DNA of 64,000 nt from Psychrobacter jeotgali (GCF_904846315.1 NZ_CAJHAF010000001.1:2232001-2296000); one strand, 5' to 3'; shown: positions 10,820 to 20,609, counted from the first letter of the stretch. Notes: generated by a model not told the origin, from the letters alone. A program made the numbers and translations.

Positions 10820-12919
10820 TTATTCTGTTTTCAGGGGTTTATCCAGTGGCACATTATATAAACGTAGCGCTTCTTTCATCACATTATGAAAGACTGGCGC
10901 TACTGTTAAACCGGCATAAATCTGGCTACGAGGGTCTTCGATTAACATCACCCCGACCAATCTTGGGTTAGACGCGGGTGCCATCCCCGCAAAGACGTTA
11001 CGGTATTGATCGCTATAATAACCGCCATCAGGATTGATACGGCGCGAAGTACCAGTCTTGCCTGCCACCCGGTAACCGTCAATAGCGGCAGCTTTTGCGG
11101 TACCGCCTGGCTCGGTGACCGCCTCCAACATCTGTACAATAGACATGGCTTGCTCACGCGCCATAATGCGTTTACTAGGCAGAGGCTTGTCGGTTTTGAT
11201 CAAGGTTAAGGGATGCATGACCCCGCCTGCACCTAGCGCTGCATAAGCCTGCGCAACCTGTGCTAATGTCACTTGTAGACCATAGCCATAACTGACCGTC
11301 GCACGACGAGCGGTTTCTTTCTCTTTGGGAGTAACCACCAGCCCACTACCCTCACCCGGGAACTGTAACGGGGTCTTACTACCAAAGCCAAATTGTTTTT
11401 GCATATTGGTGATGGCATCCGGCGGTAATGACAAAGCAATCTTGGTAGAGGCGACGTTACTGGACTTCTGTAACAGCGTTGCCATATTAATCGTACCGAG
11501 ATTATTGTGATCACGAATAGTATAGCCGCGCACCCGAATGGAGCCCGGATTGGTATCGATCAGCGAGTTTGCAGTATATTTTCCAGAATCTAAAGCCGCC
11601 GCTACGGTAAAAGGCTTCATCACCGAGCCGGGCTCAAACACATCAAGTAGGGCGCGGTTACGCTGATTCTCGCCGGTCATCTCATTAAGATTGTTGGAGT
11701 TAAATGACGGCCAAGTTGATAACGCCAACACCTCACCGGTCTGTACATCCACAATCATACCGGTTGACCAACGGGCTTGTTGTAAACGCCCTGCCTTTTC
11801 TAGCTCCTTATAGAGCAAATACTGCAAGCGTGAATCAATGGTCAAGGCTACATCTTGACCGGGCACTTCAGGCTCTAGCTGCTTGATCTCTTTTAAGCTA
11901 TTTTGTCTGGCATCTTTTAGGATTAGAACCTTACCATCTTCCCCTGCTAATATTTTTTCGAACTGACGCTCAATTCCTGCACGCCCTTCATAACCGCCCT
12001 CGGGATCATTAGCATTTTGCCCCATAAAGCCTAGTAGTTGAGAGTTGGGCTGCGGCTGCGGATAATAGCGCTGGAAGAAGTTTTTCTCGTAAACTCCAGG
12101 AAAGTTAAGCGAGCTGACACTTTGGGCAATTTCAGGAGTGACTTTATTAAGTAGGGGTAGATAGTGCGATCCCGGGCCTGAAGGTAGAGCCGCTTTGACT
12201 ACCTCTTCATTAGTAAAATCAATACTGTCATCAATAGCTGCCGCTTTTTTTAACTCTGCGACTGGGATATTAGCTGCCGCTGCCAAAATAGTCAGATCCA
12301 TATTCTCAAGGCGCTTTTTTACCCGAGCTTGTAGTTGCGGCTGATCAGGATTTTCAATTCTGATACGATTAAGCTCGTAGTATTCTTGGGCATAATCGTG
12401 CGGGCTAAAAGAAACCGTCGCTAGCGGAGCACTAACCGCAAGTGGCAGCTGATTACGATCAGTAATCATACCGCGATACGAGGTTTGCGTGCGTACACTG
12501 GTAATCAGCTCGTCACCTTTATCTTGATAAAACTTAGCATTAGCTACTTGTATGTAATAGGCTCGACCGATAAGCAGCGCAAGCATAATCAGCGCCAAGC
12601 CCCAAATCATCCGAAAGCGATTTTTATCATACTCAAAACCACCACGTGAAGAAGCACCAGACGCTTTATTAAAAATGGCTTTTTTACGGTTTTTGACACT
12701 GGTATAAGCGCCTTCAGTTTCATGGTTTTTTAGACGTCCGAATAGCTTAGCTGAGCGATCTTTAGCTTTGTTTTTTGCACCCGACGCCTTATCGGCATTT
12801 TTATTAGCAGATTTGGCAGTGCTGGCTCGGCGTAAGGGCTTAATAACTTTGCCGCTTGCTGCTTTTTTGTTATTGGCGTCATCTTTACCTTTGGGGCTCG
12901 CTGGCTTTTTATTACTCAT
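10820..12919 (-). CDS. ftsI: Septal peptidoglycan transpeptidase FtsI (PBP3)
   Basis: A 699-residue class B penicillin-binding protein. One membrane helix (about residues 105-120) is followed by the PBP dimer domain and the transpeptidase domain with catalytic SVMK (432-435), SSN (486-488) and KTGT (621-624). It crosslinks septal peptidoglycan with FtsW, FtsL and FtsB. The unusual part is a roughly 100-residue cytoplasmic extension before the helix, rich in Lys, Ala, Ser and Asn; the E. coli protein has only about 20 residues there. The start codon overlaps the ftsL stop by 4 nt (ATGA), indicating coupled translation. Confidence 0.96.
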   Translation of the reverse strand: MSNKKPASPKGKDDANNKKAASGKVIKPLRRASTAKSANKNADKASGAKNKAKDRSAKLFGRLKNHETEGAYTSVKNRKKAIFNKASGASSRGGFEYDKNRFRMIWGLALIMLALLIGRAYYIQVANAKFYQDKGDELITSVRTQTSYRGMITDRNQLPLAVSAPLATVSFSPHDYAQEYYELNRIRIENPDQPQLQARVKKRLENMDLTILAAAANIPVAELKKAAAIDDSIDFTNEEVVKAALPSGPGSHYLPLLNKVTPEIAQSVSSLNFPGVYEKNFFQRYYPQPQPNSQLLGFMGQNANDPEGGYEGRAGIERQFEKILAGEDGKVLILKDARQNSLKEIKQLEPEVPGQDVALTIDSRLQYLLYKELEKAGRLQQARWSTGMIVDVQTGEVLALSTWPSFNSNNLNEMTGENQRNRALLDVFEPGSVMKPFTVAAALDSGKYTANSLIDTNPGSIRVRGYTIRDHNNLGTINMATLLQKSSNVASTKIALSLPPDAITNMQKQFGFGSKTPLQFPGEGSGLVVTPKEKETARRATVSYGYGLQVTLAQVAQAYAALGAGGVMHPLTLIKTDKPLPSKRIMAREQAMSIVQMLEAVTEPGGTAKAAAIDGYRVAGKTGTSRRINPDGGYYSDQYRNVFAGMAPASNPRLVGVMLIEDPRSQIYAGLTVAPVFHNVMKEALRLYNVPLDKPLKTE

Positions 12920-13356
12920 TGACCAGCCTCCTCAGTAGTAGTCTTTGCTACAGGCTCGGTAGCCGTGGCCGTAGCAGCGATAGCTACTGGCGCACCGGGC
13001 TGAATGATCAGCTTATCTTTCAAAGTTGGCGAATACATACCAAGCTCAGCGACAGCGCGGCTGGCTATCTGCGGCGTAGCACTGAAAGTCTGCTGCTCAA
13101 TAAGTAAACGCTGGTGTTCAACTTGTAGTTTGCGCTGTTGTTTCTTCATATCTTGCAAGGTTTTATAATCCTGATGATATTGCTGTACACTTTCGGCCGT
13201 TTTGATACCGCTCCAGACGATAGTAGCGGCCAGCAGCAGCAATACTACTACGTAGATACTAACGACGTTAAAGCGCTTGGCAAATAATTCACCAACATCA
13301 GGCTGAGCTGGTGATTTTGTATTGCGACGGTTGGTAGGTTGGTCAGATATTGCCAT
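12916..13356 (-). CDS. ftsL: Cell division protein FtsL
   Basis: A 146-residue bitopic protein: short cytoplasmic N-terminus, one hydrophobic helix (about residues 34-51), then a periplasmic heptad region rich in Gln/Arg/Leu (LQDMKKQQRKLQVEHQRLLIEQQ) and the conserved E-L-G-M-Y-S-P-T-L-K-D segment near residue 105. It forms the FtsQLB complex that activates FtsWI. Identification rests on both the pattern and the position between rsmH and ftsI. A low-complexity Ala/Thr tail follows (about residues 125-146). Confidence 0.9.
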   Translation of the reverse strand: MAISDQPTNRRNTKSPAQPDVGELFAKRFNVVSIYVVVLLLLAATIVWSGIKTAESVQQYHQDYKTLQDMKKQQRKLQVEHQRLLIEQQTFSATPQIASRAVAELGMYSPTLKDKLIIQPGAPVAIAATATATEPVAKTTTEEAGQ

Positions 13357-13596
13357 GACGCTCTCAAAAGTTAAACTTAAAATATAAACGATAAGATAAA
13401 TAACAAGGTTATTTAATTATCAATGCTTATCCAACAGGGTGGCAGTATTTCATCAGAATTTTTCATAGTAACGATGCTTGTAACGATATTTTTTTATAAT
13501 TAAGCTCATTTTGACCAAAATAGTTATTAATCACCACTTAAAAAACATTTGATGAGCCTAGCAGCTAATCTTTACAGCTTTTTAACAGTGGCGTAG

Positions 13597-14739
13597 TTAT
13601 TCGAACATAAACGCCTCATCCGTACGGGCAGCCACTCGTAACCAAGCACTGCGGGCGCGTGGATTATTAGCAATCTCTGCTTTACTAGGGCCAATACGTT
13701 TGGGTTTACTAAAATAGCGCGGGCGCTTAGGCGGCATAGGCAGTTGCTCATCTTCGGGATACTGACCTTTACTATGACGCTGCAAAAACTGCTTGATACG
13801 CCGATCTTCTAATGAGTGAAAGCTAATGACCGCAAGCTGTCCACCAGCCTTTAATATCGGGATACTTTGCTGCAAAAAGCTATCGACATCGCCCAGCTCA
13901 TTATTAATAAAAATGCGCATAGCCTGAAAGCTTTGCGTCGCTGGATGCTTGCCCTTTTGCCAATTAGGGTGCGCCACTTTAATCACTTCTGCCAGCTCAA
14001 GCGTAGAGTCGTAGCTGTCCATCTGCTTGATAGCTCGGGCGATACGGCGACTGTGACGCTCCTCGCCGAACTCATAGAGTACATTAGCCAAAGTTTCATC
14101 GTCGACATATTCAAGCCATTCGGCGACCGACTGCCCGCGGCTGGTATCCATGCGCATATCGACGGCGCCATCACGCATAAAGCTAAAGCCGCGACTGCCA
14201 TCATCAATTTGCGGCGATGATACGCCCAAATCTGCCATCAAGCCATCAACTTGGCTAATGCCCATGGCGGCTAAGCTAACAGTCAGATTGGCAAAGCTAT
14301 CATGAACGACCTTTACTCGGCTATCCACGCTTGCCAGCTCATGAGCGACGGCGATAGCGGTCGGGTCTTTATCAAAGACAATGAGCTGCGCATCATTGGC
14401 TAGCTGAGACAATAGCAAACGGCTATGACCACCACGGCCAAAGGTAGCATCGACATAGATACCCGTAGCTTTTTTATTATTACTAGCGTTAGGCAATGAT
14501 TTGACACCCAATACGGCGGCAACGGTTTCTGGTAGCAGCACAGCATCGTGTTCAAAGCTTAAAGTCTCTGGTTCTGACTCTGTCTTTAAAACGGGCTGTG
14601 TTGTTAACTTTATATCTAACTCTGAGCTCTGTTGAGCCGTTGAGTACGGGGCAGCTTCCATTGAAGCCGAGCCGATTCTCTCATCGGCGGCAGATAAAGG
14701 GTTTGGTTTAGAATTTGACTTAGACGGTGGTAGGGACAC
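13597..14739 (-). CDS. rsmH: 16S rRNA (cytosine1402-N4)-methyltransferase RsmH
   Basis: Catalyses N4 methylation of C1402 in 16S rRNA. The family start FEHDAVLLPETV appears only at about residue 62, followed by YVDATFGRGGHSRLLL (SAM site), GLMADLGVSSPQIDDGSRGFSF and the C-terminal VISFHSLEDRRIKQF, so the core is complete. The first ~60 residues (Ser/Pro/Glu-rich, low complexity) are an extension; 380 aa compares with about 313 in E. coli. A downstream ATG at codon 27 would shorten but not remove it. It is the first gene of this wall/division cluster: mraZ is not upstream, where divergent gltX lies instead. The 240-nt gap to ftsL is unusually large. Confidence 0.94.
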   Translation of the reverse strand: MSLPPSKSNSKPNPLSAADERIGSASMEAAPYSTAQQSSELDIKLTTQPVLKTESEPETLSFEHDAVLLPETVAAVLGVKSLPNASNNKKATGIYVDATFGRGGHSRLLLSQLANDAQLIVFDKDPTAIAVAHELASVDSRVKVVHDSFANLTVSLAAMGISQVDGLMADLGVSSPQIDDGSRGFSFMRDGAVDMRMDTSRGQSVAEWLEYVDDETLANVLYEFGEERHSRRIARAIKQMDSYDSTLELAEVIKVAHPNWQKGKHPATQSFQAMRIFINNELGDVDSFLQQSIPILKAGGQLAVISFHSLEDRRIKQFLQRHSKGQYPEDEQLPMPPKRPRYFSKPKRIGPSKAEIANNPRARSAWLRVAARTDEAFMFE

Positions 14740-14972
14740 AAATAACTCAATAAATGACGACCAATTAGGCCATTAATAATAAAAAATGGATGAAAATAAA
14801 CAAGTTATGGCTTGTCTAGCGTTATTATCGCAAGGATAACACTGTAGTCAAGCGCTAGAACGCCTTTTCGTTAAAAATATTCTGCATCCCTGCTATACTA
14901 GCGCTATATTTTACGCTATCTACCTACTTAATTGATAACACTTTTCAACTCCAAATATTTTCTGAGGCTCCT

Positions 14973-16517
14973 ATGACAAAAATGTCGACCCAACCGACTT
15001 CTGCTAGCACCAATCGTCCGGTGCGCACCCGTATCGCTCCCTCTCCTACCGGCTTCCCTCATGTAGGTACCGCCTATATTGCGCTGTTTAATTTGGCTTT
15101 TGCTAAATCAAATGGTGGCGAGTTTATTTTACGTATTGAAGATACTGACCAAAGCCGCTCAACTGAGCAATCTGAACAAATGATTTTAGATGCCCTGCGC
15201 TGGGTCGGTCTTGATTGGGCGGAGGGTCCTGATGTCGGCGGCCCGCATGCGCCTTATCGTCAAAGCGAGCGCGCGGATATCTATAAACAGCACGCCCAGC
15301 AGTTGTTAGACGCTGACCACGCTTTTCGCTGCTTTTGTACCTCTGAAGAGCTCGATACTATGCGTAAAGAGCAAATGGCACGCGGCGAAACCCCGCGCTA
15401 TGACGGTAGCTGCGCTCATCTACCCGCTGCTGAAAGTGAAAAAATGGCAAGCGACGGCAAACCACATGTGATCCGGATGCGCGTTCCGACCACAGGAACT
15501 TGCCGGGTTGAGGATATGCTACGGGGTACGGTTGAGATTCCGTGGGAGCAGGTCGATATGCAGGTTCTACTCAAGACCGATGGCTTGCCCACTTACCATT
15601 TAGCAAACGTTGTCGATGACCACTTGATGGAGATCAGCCACGTGATGCGCGGCGAAGAGTGGCTCAACTCTGCCCCCAAGCATCAATTGCTTTATGAATA
15701 TTTTGGTTGGGAGATGCCAGTACTTTGCCACATGCCACTACTGCGTAACCCTGATAAGTCCAAGTTGTCTAAGCGTAAAAACCCAACTTCTATCACCTAT
15801 TACCGTGATGCTGGGGTGTTGCCGGAGGCGCTGCTGAACTATCTAGGCCGTATGGGCTACTCTATGCCTGATGAAGCCGAAAAGTTCACTTTGGATGAAA
15901 TGATAGCCAGCTTTGATATCCATCGGGTGTCTCTAGGTGGGCCTATTTTCGATATCGAAAAGCTTAATTGGCTCAATGCCGAATGGTTACGCGAGCTGAC
16001 CCCAGAGCAACTTAAAAATAAAATACTCGATTGGGCGAATGATAGCGACAAGCTAACGGCGATGGCAGCCGCAATTCAGCCACGTATCGAGCTGCTCTCT
16101 GATGCCATCAATTGGGGCGGATTTTATTTCCAAAACCTACCCGATATCAGCAGCGATGACTTTACTCATAAGACTCTAACCCCTGAACAAGTGATGGAGA
16201 TGCTACAACTGGCCATATGGTCGCTAGAAACCCTACCGGAGTGGACGGAAGAAAATATTTACGCCACTATCAAAGGTTTATCGGCAGCACTAGATATCAA
16301 GATGCGCGACTTTATCGCCCCCTTCTTTATCGCTATCGCTGGCAAATCCTCATCCACGCCAGTGATGAACTCCATGTGGATCATTGGGGCGGACATGACC
16401 TTGATACGTTTGCGTCACGCCGTTGACGTATTGGGCGGACTCGGTAAGAAAAAGCTGAAAAAATTAGAGAAGACGGCAGCAGATTTGCCCGACTTTCTAG
16501 CTGACATTGATGAGTAA
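14973..16517 (+). CDS. gltX: Glutamyl-tRNA synthetase GltX
   Basis: A 514-residue class Ic synthetase that charges tRNA-Glu. The HIGH-type motif is [11 protein letters not shown] (near residue 30) and the KMSKS-type motif is KLSKRK, with the connecting [20 protein letters not shown] block between them. The C-terminal anticodon-binding domain is complete. A second ATG three codons in (14982) is also possible. It is divergent from rsmH, and its cognate tRNA-Glu gene lies 522 nt downstream, which is a nice functional coincidence. Confidence 0.96.
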   Translation: MTKMSTQPTSASTNRPVRTRIAPSPTGFPHVGTAYIALFNLAFAKSNGGEFILRIEDTDQSRSTEQSEQMILDALRWVGLDWAEGPDVGGPHAPYRQSERADIYKQHAQQLLDADHAFRCFCTSEELDTMRKEQMARGETPRYDGSCAHLPAAESEKMASDGKPHVIRMRVPTTGTCRVEDMLRGTVEIPWEQVDMQVLLKTDGLPTYHLANVVDDHLMEISHVMRGEEWLNSAPKHQLLYEYFGWEMPVLCHMPLLRNPDKSKLSKRKNPTSITYYRDAGVLPEALLNYLGRMGYSMPDEAEKFTLDEMIASFDIHRVSLGGPIFDIEKLNWLNAEWLRELTPEQLKNKILDWANDSDKLTAMAAAIQPRIELLSDAINWGGFYFQNLPDISSDDFTHKTLTPEQVMEMLQLAIWSLETLPEWTEENIYATIKGLSAALDIKMRDFIAPFFIAIAGKSSSTPVMNSMWIIGADMTLIRLRHAVDVLGGLGKKKLKKLEKTAADLPDFLADIDE

Positions 16518-16560
16518 GCTTTTAAAATAGCTAATGCGTAAATCTAGAAATGTAAAGTAG

Positions 16561-16673
16561 CGTGGGTGGTGCGGTATAGTTAGGTGAAAGCAAAACTGTT
16601 ATGCAGATTCAAATGTACTGCTGAACGGTAACGCTTTTAAAGTGACTCAACTATAGCAACACCCACGTTTTTT
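16561..16673 (+). repeat. Inverted-repeat element after gltX, probably serving as terminator
   Basis: CGTGGGTG (16561-16568) pairs with CACCCACG (16660-16667), and further in TATAGTT (16575-16581) pairs with AACTATA (16649-16655); TTTTTT follows at 16668-16673. The inner right part contains GCTTTTAAAGTGACTCAACTATA, which recurs with small changes at about 34403 and, more weakly, at about 32302. It looks like a copy of a dispersed repeat whose end works as a terminator. The gltX-tRNA interval (16518-16824) otherwise holds the tRNA promoter and no gene. Confidence 0.6.
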
Positions 16674-16777
16674 ATCCGTATTCACCGATAAAATAGGAAA
16701 CATTTTAGCTAATCTACTTTATTTTTACTTTTAATTCACTTTTTAACCTATTTATTGCCATTTTGTGAAAATAGCTG

Positions 16778-16806
16778 TTGACAATACCTTGAGGGTTCCC
16801 TAAAAT
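16778..16806 (+). promoter_or_regulatory. Sigma-70 promoter of tRNA-Ala
   Basis: A perfect -35 box TTGACA (16778-16783), a 17-nt spacer and TAAAAT (16801-16806) lie 18 nt before the mature tRNA-Ala 5' end. A GC-rich stretch after the -10 (ACGC) is compatible with stringent control, which is inference. Confidence 0.8.
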
Positions 16807-16824
16807 ACGCATCACTCTTAGCGA

Positions 16825-16900
16825 GGGGCTATAGCTCAGTTGGTAGAGCACTTGCATGGCATGCAAGGGGTCAACGGTTCGACTCCGTTTAGCTCCACCA
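16825..16900 (+). tRNA. tRNA-Ala (GGC anticodon)
   Basis: A 76-nt cloverleaf: acceptor GGGGCTA with TAGCTCC, D arm with AGCTCAGTTGGTAGAGC, anticodon stem CTTGC/GCAAG around the loop ATGGCAT with anticodon GGC at 16858-16860, T arm with GGTTCGACTCC, and an encoded CCA end. Confidence 0.97.
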
Positions 16901-17038
16901 TACTATTCATTATAATATTTTAACCTTTATAATGAGATTCGCTAAAAGGTCAGCATCAGCACCTAGGCAGCGCTTATTATTAAGCTATCTGATGTTGTGT
17001 ACTACCGTTATATTTGAACAAGATATAACACTCTATGC

Positions 17039-17114
17039 GTCCCCATCGTCTAGAGGCCTAGGACACCGCCCTTTCACGGCGGTAACGGGGGTTCGAATCC
17101 CCCTGGGGACGCCA
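17039..17114 (+). tRNA. tRNA-Glu (TTC anticodon)
   Basis: A 76-nt cloverleaf: acceptor GTCCCCA/TGGGGAC, anticodon stem CCGCC/GGCGG around CTTTCAC with anticodon TTC at 17073-17075, T arm GGGGGTTCGAATCCCCC, and an encoded CCA. It lies 138 nt after tRNA-Ala and may be co-transcribed with it, since a terminator is seen only after this gene. Confidence 0.97.
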
Positions 17115-17179
17115 CTATTCGGCGTCAGTTATTAGCACTTTTACTACCTAGTATCAGGTTAGACTAATAAGCGCAATAT

Positions 17180-17218
17180 AAAAAATCCCAGTCATCGCAT
17201 GATGACTGGGATTTTTTT
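17180..17218 (+). terminator. Rho-independent terminator after tRNA-Glu
   Basis: AAATCCCAGTCATC pairs perfectly with GATGACTGGGATTT around a 4-nt loop, followed by a T run. It lies 66 nt after the tRNA. Confidence 0.9.
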
Positions 17219-17539
17219 ATGGTTGCTACTTGGTTAGCATTAAATAGTAGCTCGTGATCAATATAAAGGGTTAAGCAACTTAACGAGACTTTCACGCAAG
17301 TTTACATTGGGCTCATTCTGTGACATAAGTTGACGCATTATACACTCTGGTTATGATTCACTACGCAATAGTATTATTAATGTCCCATGCTATTCCTTAT
17401 GCTGGTTTTATGTTTATTACTGCTACTTATTTATTCTTAATTAAGAACAATGAATAAGGACCTCACTTATAACCCTTAGCAGTAGTGGATACGAGAATTT
17501 TATAAATAATGATAAAACAATCTTTGATAAGGAATCACT
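17219..17539. other. Gene-free stretch upstream of the 17540 membrane protein gene
   Basis: AT-rich sequence between the tRNA-Glu terminator and the next gene. I see no convincing coding frame or RNA; it presumably carries the promoter for the membrane protein gene, whose AAGGA ribosome site is at about 17529-17533. Confidence 0.5.
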
Positions 17540-18580
17540 ATGTTACCTACTTATTCGCCGCAGCGCCGCCCTTCTTGGCGTGGTGTGCTTGCAGGCCTCG
17601 TTATGGGACTCATAGTAGTCATGGCGATGATTGCTATTGCTTTGGTTTTAAGCTCTTTTTTACCTTTTGATTTAAAAGGCAGCAGCATCGCTGGTGGTAT
17701 CTATGCCGCTATTACCGCTCTAGTTAGTGCTTATGTGGCGGGTTATTTTGCAATCAAATACTCTGCGCCTGAAGCTTTATTCGGCGATGGCACTGACATC
17801 GATCCAAAAGACGCTAACTTAACGGGCATGTTAACTGCCGCTTTAATCGTCTTATTTACTACGTTTTTTACTATAAGCAGTGCGACTGGTATCCTAGCAT
17901 CAGCCGGTAATGTCGTTGGTGGTACGGTGAGTACCGTAGCTAAAACTGCAGGCGGCGTAGCAACAGCAGGCGCTACCGCAGTAGGTACCGCAGCCCAAGA
18001 CAGTACCGTCCAGCAGAAAGCTCAAGAAGCCTATCAGCGGGTATCAGGCAACATCAGCCGTGAAGATGTACGCGCTATGGTTGCTAAGAACACCCAAAAC
18101 TTAAGTGAGCAGCAACTGGCAGCGGTTTCAGGTGTGCTAGAAAATATCGTTAATGAAACTAAGAGCGATGTTGCTAACTTAGACTTTACTGATATGAACA
18201 CTTGGCGCAACATTGATGAGTATGCTAAGCAGCGTATGGCATCAATCCAACAAACTCTAGAAGGTCCTGAGTTTATTACTCGCCTACAACAGCAGGGTCT
18301 AACTGAAGCACAAGCGCTTGAAGTACGTACTGAAGTAAGCCAGTCGTTTAACGAGTATAAAATGAAAACTGAGCAATATATCGCTCAAACTCGTCAATCG
18401 GTTGAACAGGCTGCGCAGCAAGCTGAAGATATCGCTCGTAAAGCTGCTTTATACACTGGTCTATTCTGGTTAATCAGTACCATCCTAACCTTTATCGCCG
18501 CTACTATGGGTGCTAAAAATGCAGCGACAACTTATCGCTTAGATAAGCCTATCGTAACTTGGGGTGACAACGTACGCTAA
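17540..18580 (+). CDS. Membrane protein of unknown function with long helical middle region
   Basis: I do not recognise a named family. The 346-residue protein has hydrophobic helices at about residues 16-40, 49-73, 95-122 and 302-326. Between the third and fourth are a Gly/Ala/Val-rich stretch (about 122-152) and a Gln/Glu-rich helical region (about 153-300) that looks amphipathic or coiled-coil. The C-terminus is short and polar. The start has an AAGGA site about 6 nt upstream. It is followed by a strong terminator, so it forms its own transcript. The arrangement suggests an inner-membrane protein with a soluble helical loop; no function can be assigned. Confidence 0.85.
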   Translation: MLPTYSPQRRPSWRGVLAGLVMGLIVVMAMIAIALVLSSFLPFDLKGSSIAGGIYAAITALVSAYVAGYFAIKYSAPEALFGDGTDIDPKDANLTGMLTAALIVLFTTFFTISSATGILASAGNVVGGTVSTVAKTAGGVATAGATAVGTAAQDSTVQQKAQEAYQRVSGNISREDVRAMVAKNTQNLSEQQLAAVSGVLENIVNETKSDVANLDFTDMNTWRNIDEYAKQRMASIQQTLEGPEFITRLQQQGLTEAQALEVRTEVSQSFNEYKMKTEQYIAQTRQSVEQAAQQAEDIARKAALYTGLFWLISTILTFIAATMGAKNAATTYRLDKPIVTWGDNVR

Positions 18581-18627
18581 ACCAAGCGGTTAAATAACCC
18601 ATAGCTAAAGAGCTATTATTAATAAAC

Positions 18628-18660
18628 AAAACGCCCAATCTTTAAAAGATTGGGCGTTTT
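18628..18660 (+). terminator. Rho-independent terminator between convergent genes
   Basis: AAAACGCCCAATCTTT and AAAGATTGGGCGTTTT form a near-perfect hairpin with T and A runs at both sides, so it can serve both the membrane protein gene (+) and the EamA gene (-). Confidence 0.9.
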
Positions 18661-18704
18661 GCTGTTCAGTGGATAACTCTTAGTATAACAAGCAGATCAA
18701 ATTA

Positions 18705-19598
18705 TCACTTAACTAATTTTCTTATCGATAAATTTAAAGATAAATAAGTACCGAACAATATCACTACCGAGCCTACAATCGCAAAAGTATCTAAAGCCTC
18801 ACCTAATAAAATATATCCAAATATTATCGCAAAAATCGGTATCACCAAAGTAATACTGGTGGCACGCATTGGGCCAATATTTTTGATCAATTGATTCATA
18901 AAGATAAGGGCAATAGCGGTAGAGAACACTCCGATACAAATCACCGAACCCCAAGCTTGTAAGCTGATACTCTTGCCATAAGGGAACTCATATAGCCCAA
19001 TAGGGAGCATCACCATACTGGCAATAATAATCGAACCGGCGGTGATAGGTATCGGTGAGAGCTCTTGCAAATAGTTCTTGGTGATATTTGCGCCCGTTGC
19101 ATAACCAACACAGCCTAACAAGGCATAACCCATCGGTAGCAATGCTGCGCTCAAATCTGAGCTTTGTCCGCTAAATAGATTCTCGCTCATGAGAATGACT
19201 ACGCCTATAATGCCTATTATCAAGCCCAAAATCTGCTTTTTTGATAACTTATCATTAAAAAAGGTACTGGCAATAAAGCCGCTCATCATGGGTACCGAAG
19301 CATTGAGCACCGCTAGTACCCCAGCGTTTACCGACTGCGCTGCAAATGAGAATAAAACAAAAGGAATAGCGGTGGAGAATAAGCCAACCAGCGTCAGCAG
19401 CTTCCAGTGCGCTTTAATACCGCGCCGATTGTTTGGATTTAGCAATATAAAAACCAGCATCGTAAGGCCGGCGAATATCACCCGCAAACTGGCAAAAGCC
19501 ATAGAGCCAAACTCGGGCACCCCTACCCGGTAAAAGATAAAGGAGAGCGACCACATAAAGGACAGGGCAAAAAAGGTTATTAGGTCACGTTGGGTCAT
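18705..19598 (-). CDS. EamA/DMT-family transporter
   Basis: A 297-residue protein with ten hydrophobic helices and the two EamA repeats typical of the drug/metabolite transporter superfamily; the second repeat ends in the usual GEALDTFAIVGSVVILFGTYLS pattern. Substrates of this family range from amino acids to metabolites and drugs, and cannot be told here. It is convergent with the membrane protein gene and divergent from the LysE-family gene. Confidence 0.88.
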   Translation of the reverse strand: MTQRDLITFFALSFMWSLSFIFYRVGVPEFGSMAFASLRVIFAGLTMLVFILLNPNNRRGIKAHWKLLTLVGLFSTAIPFVLFSFAAQSVNAGVLAVLNASVPMMSGFIASTFFNDKLSKKQILGLIIGIIGVVILMSENLFSGQSSDLSAALLPMGYALLGCVGYATGANITKNYLQELSPIPITAGSIIIASMVMLPIGLYEFPYGKSISLQAWGSVICIGVFSTAIALIFMNQLIKNIGPMRATSITLVIPIFAIIFGYILLGEALDTFAIVGSVVILFGTYLSLNLSIRKLVK

Positions 19599-19758
19599 TG
19601 TTAACTCTATTGGACAAATGAGCTTCTACTACGTCATTTAAACGGTGAGTGCTCAATTATTAAAATAGGGTGATGATAACTTTTTAATCGCTTTAGGGGT
19701 GGTGTTTTTTTGTGTTTAAGACTGGAGTAGAATAACCTCTAGAGTGTCAATCATCTAT

Positions 19759-19779
19759 AGGGTCTGTTGAACATTCAAA
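19759..19779. repeat. Short dispersed repeat (AGGGTCTGTTGAACATTCAA)
   Basis: The 21-bp sequence recurs with one change (A for G) at 34245-34265, where it begins a larger inverted-repeat element. Here it stands alone in the divergent intergenic region before the LysE gene and may be the trace of a lost element or an insertion-sequence end. Confidence 0.55.
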
Positions 19780-19834
19780 TCTGAAAAACTTTTGCGGCGT
19801 AGAAATGGCGTAAAGAGGTAAGGGAGTTTTGGCT

Positions 19835-20488
19835 ATGTTTGGTATTGAGAACTATCTAGGATTTATCGTCGCTGCTATGTTGTTGAACCTGACGCCCGGG
19901 ACAGATAGCATGTACATCATCACCCGTAGTATCTCACAAGGGCAAAAAGCGGGGGTTTATTCTGTATTGGGTATTGTCTCCGGCATCTTAGTGCATACGC
20001 TACTGGCGGCGCTGGGGTTGTCTATAATATTGGCCAACTCTCCCCTAGCCTTTATGATCGTCAAATATATCGGTGCCGCCTATTTGTGCTATCTGGGCTT
20101 CAAGATGTTAGTCCTTAACTCAGCGCCTCTGATAGCTAATAATTTGCCAGAAAACAACCCTCATACGGCTGCTAAGTCGTCAAGTTATGGGAAAATATAC
20201 CAGCAAGGGGTATTGACCAATACTTTTAATCCCAAAGTTGCTTTGTTTTTCTTAGCTTTCTTTCCGCAGTTTATTGATCCTAGCTATGCTTATAGCACCT
20301 TATCGTTTTTGATTTTAGGGCTTACCTTCGCTACCACCGGCTTGATATGGTGTTTATGTTTGGCACTATTGGCCGCCCGGTTTAGTCAACGCTTACGAGA
20401 AAACCCGGCTATCGAAACCATTTTGAACAAAATAAGCGGGATAGTATTTGTTGGCTTGGGTATTAAACTGTTGACTGAAAAAGGGTGA
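19835..20488 (+). CDS. LysE/RhtB-family amino-acid exporter
   Basis: A 217-residue, six-helix protein with the family N-terminus (NLTPGTDSMYIITRS, the LysE-type GPD-like motif) and the NTFNPKVALFFLAFFPQF block. Members export basic or neutral amino acids such as lysine, homoserine or threonine. ATG 19835 is preferred because AGGGAG at 19821-19826 stands 8 nt before it; a TTG two codons upstream (19829) is less likely. A second LysE-family gene lies at 45249, so the substrate specificities may differ. Confidence 0.9.
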   Translation: MFGIENYLGFIVAAMLLNLTPGTDSMYIITRSISQGQKAGVYSVLGIVSGILVHTLLAALGLSIILANSPLAFMIVKYIGAAYLCYLGFKMLVLNSAPLIANNLPENNPHTAAKSSSYGKIYQQGVLTNTFNPKVALFFLAFFPQFIDPSYAYSTLSFLILGLTFATTGLIWCLCLALLAARFSQRLRENPAIETILNKISGIVFVGLGIKLLTEKG

Positions 20489-20609
20489 ATAACCATAAAT
20501 CAGCCATAAAGAATCCTAACTGGCTTTTTTTAATATCCCAGATTTTAGTAACCTATCTTTAATATCCTTTCTTTAATATCCAAGCCTTATTATCTAAATG
20601 ATCTGCTTA

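Noticed and set aside
16825..17114. tRNA genes as an integration site for an island
   Set aside because: No integrase and no duplicated tRNA 3' end were seen within the window.
16932..17135. 67-residue frame spanning tRNA-Glu
   Set aside because: It overlaps the whole tRNA gene; such a frame is accidental.
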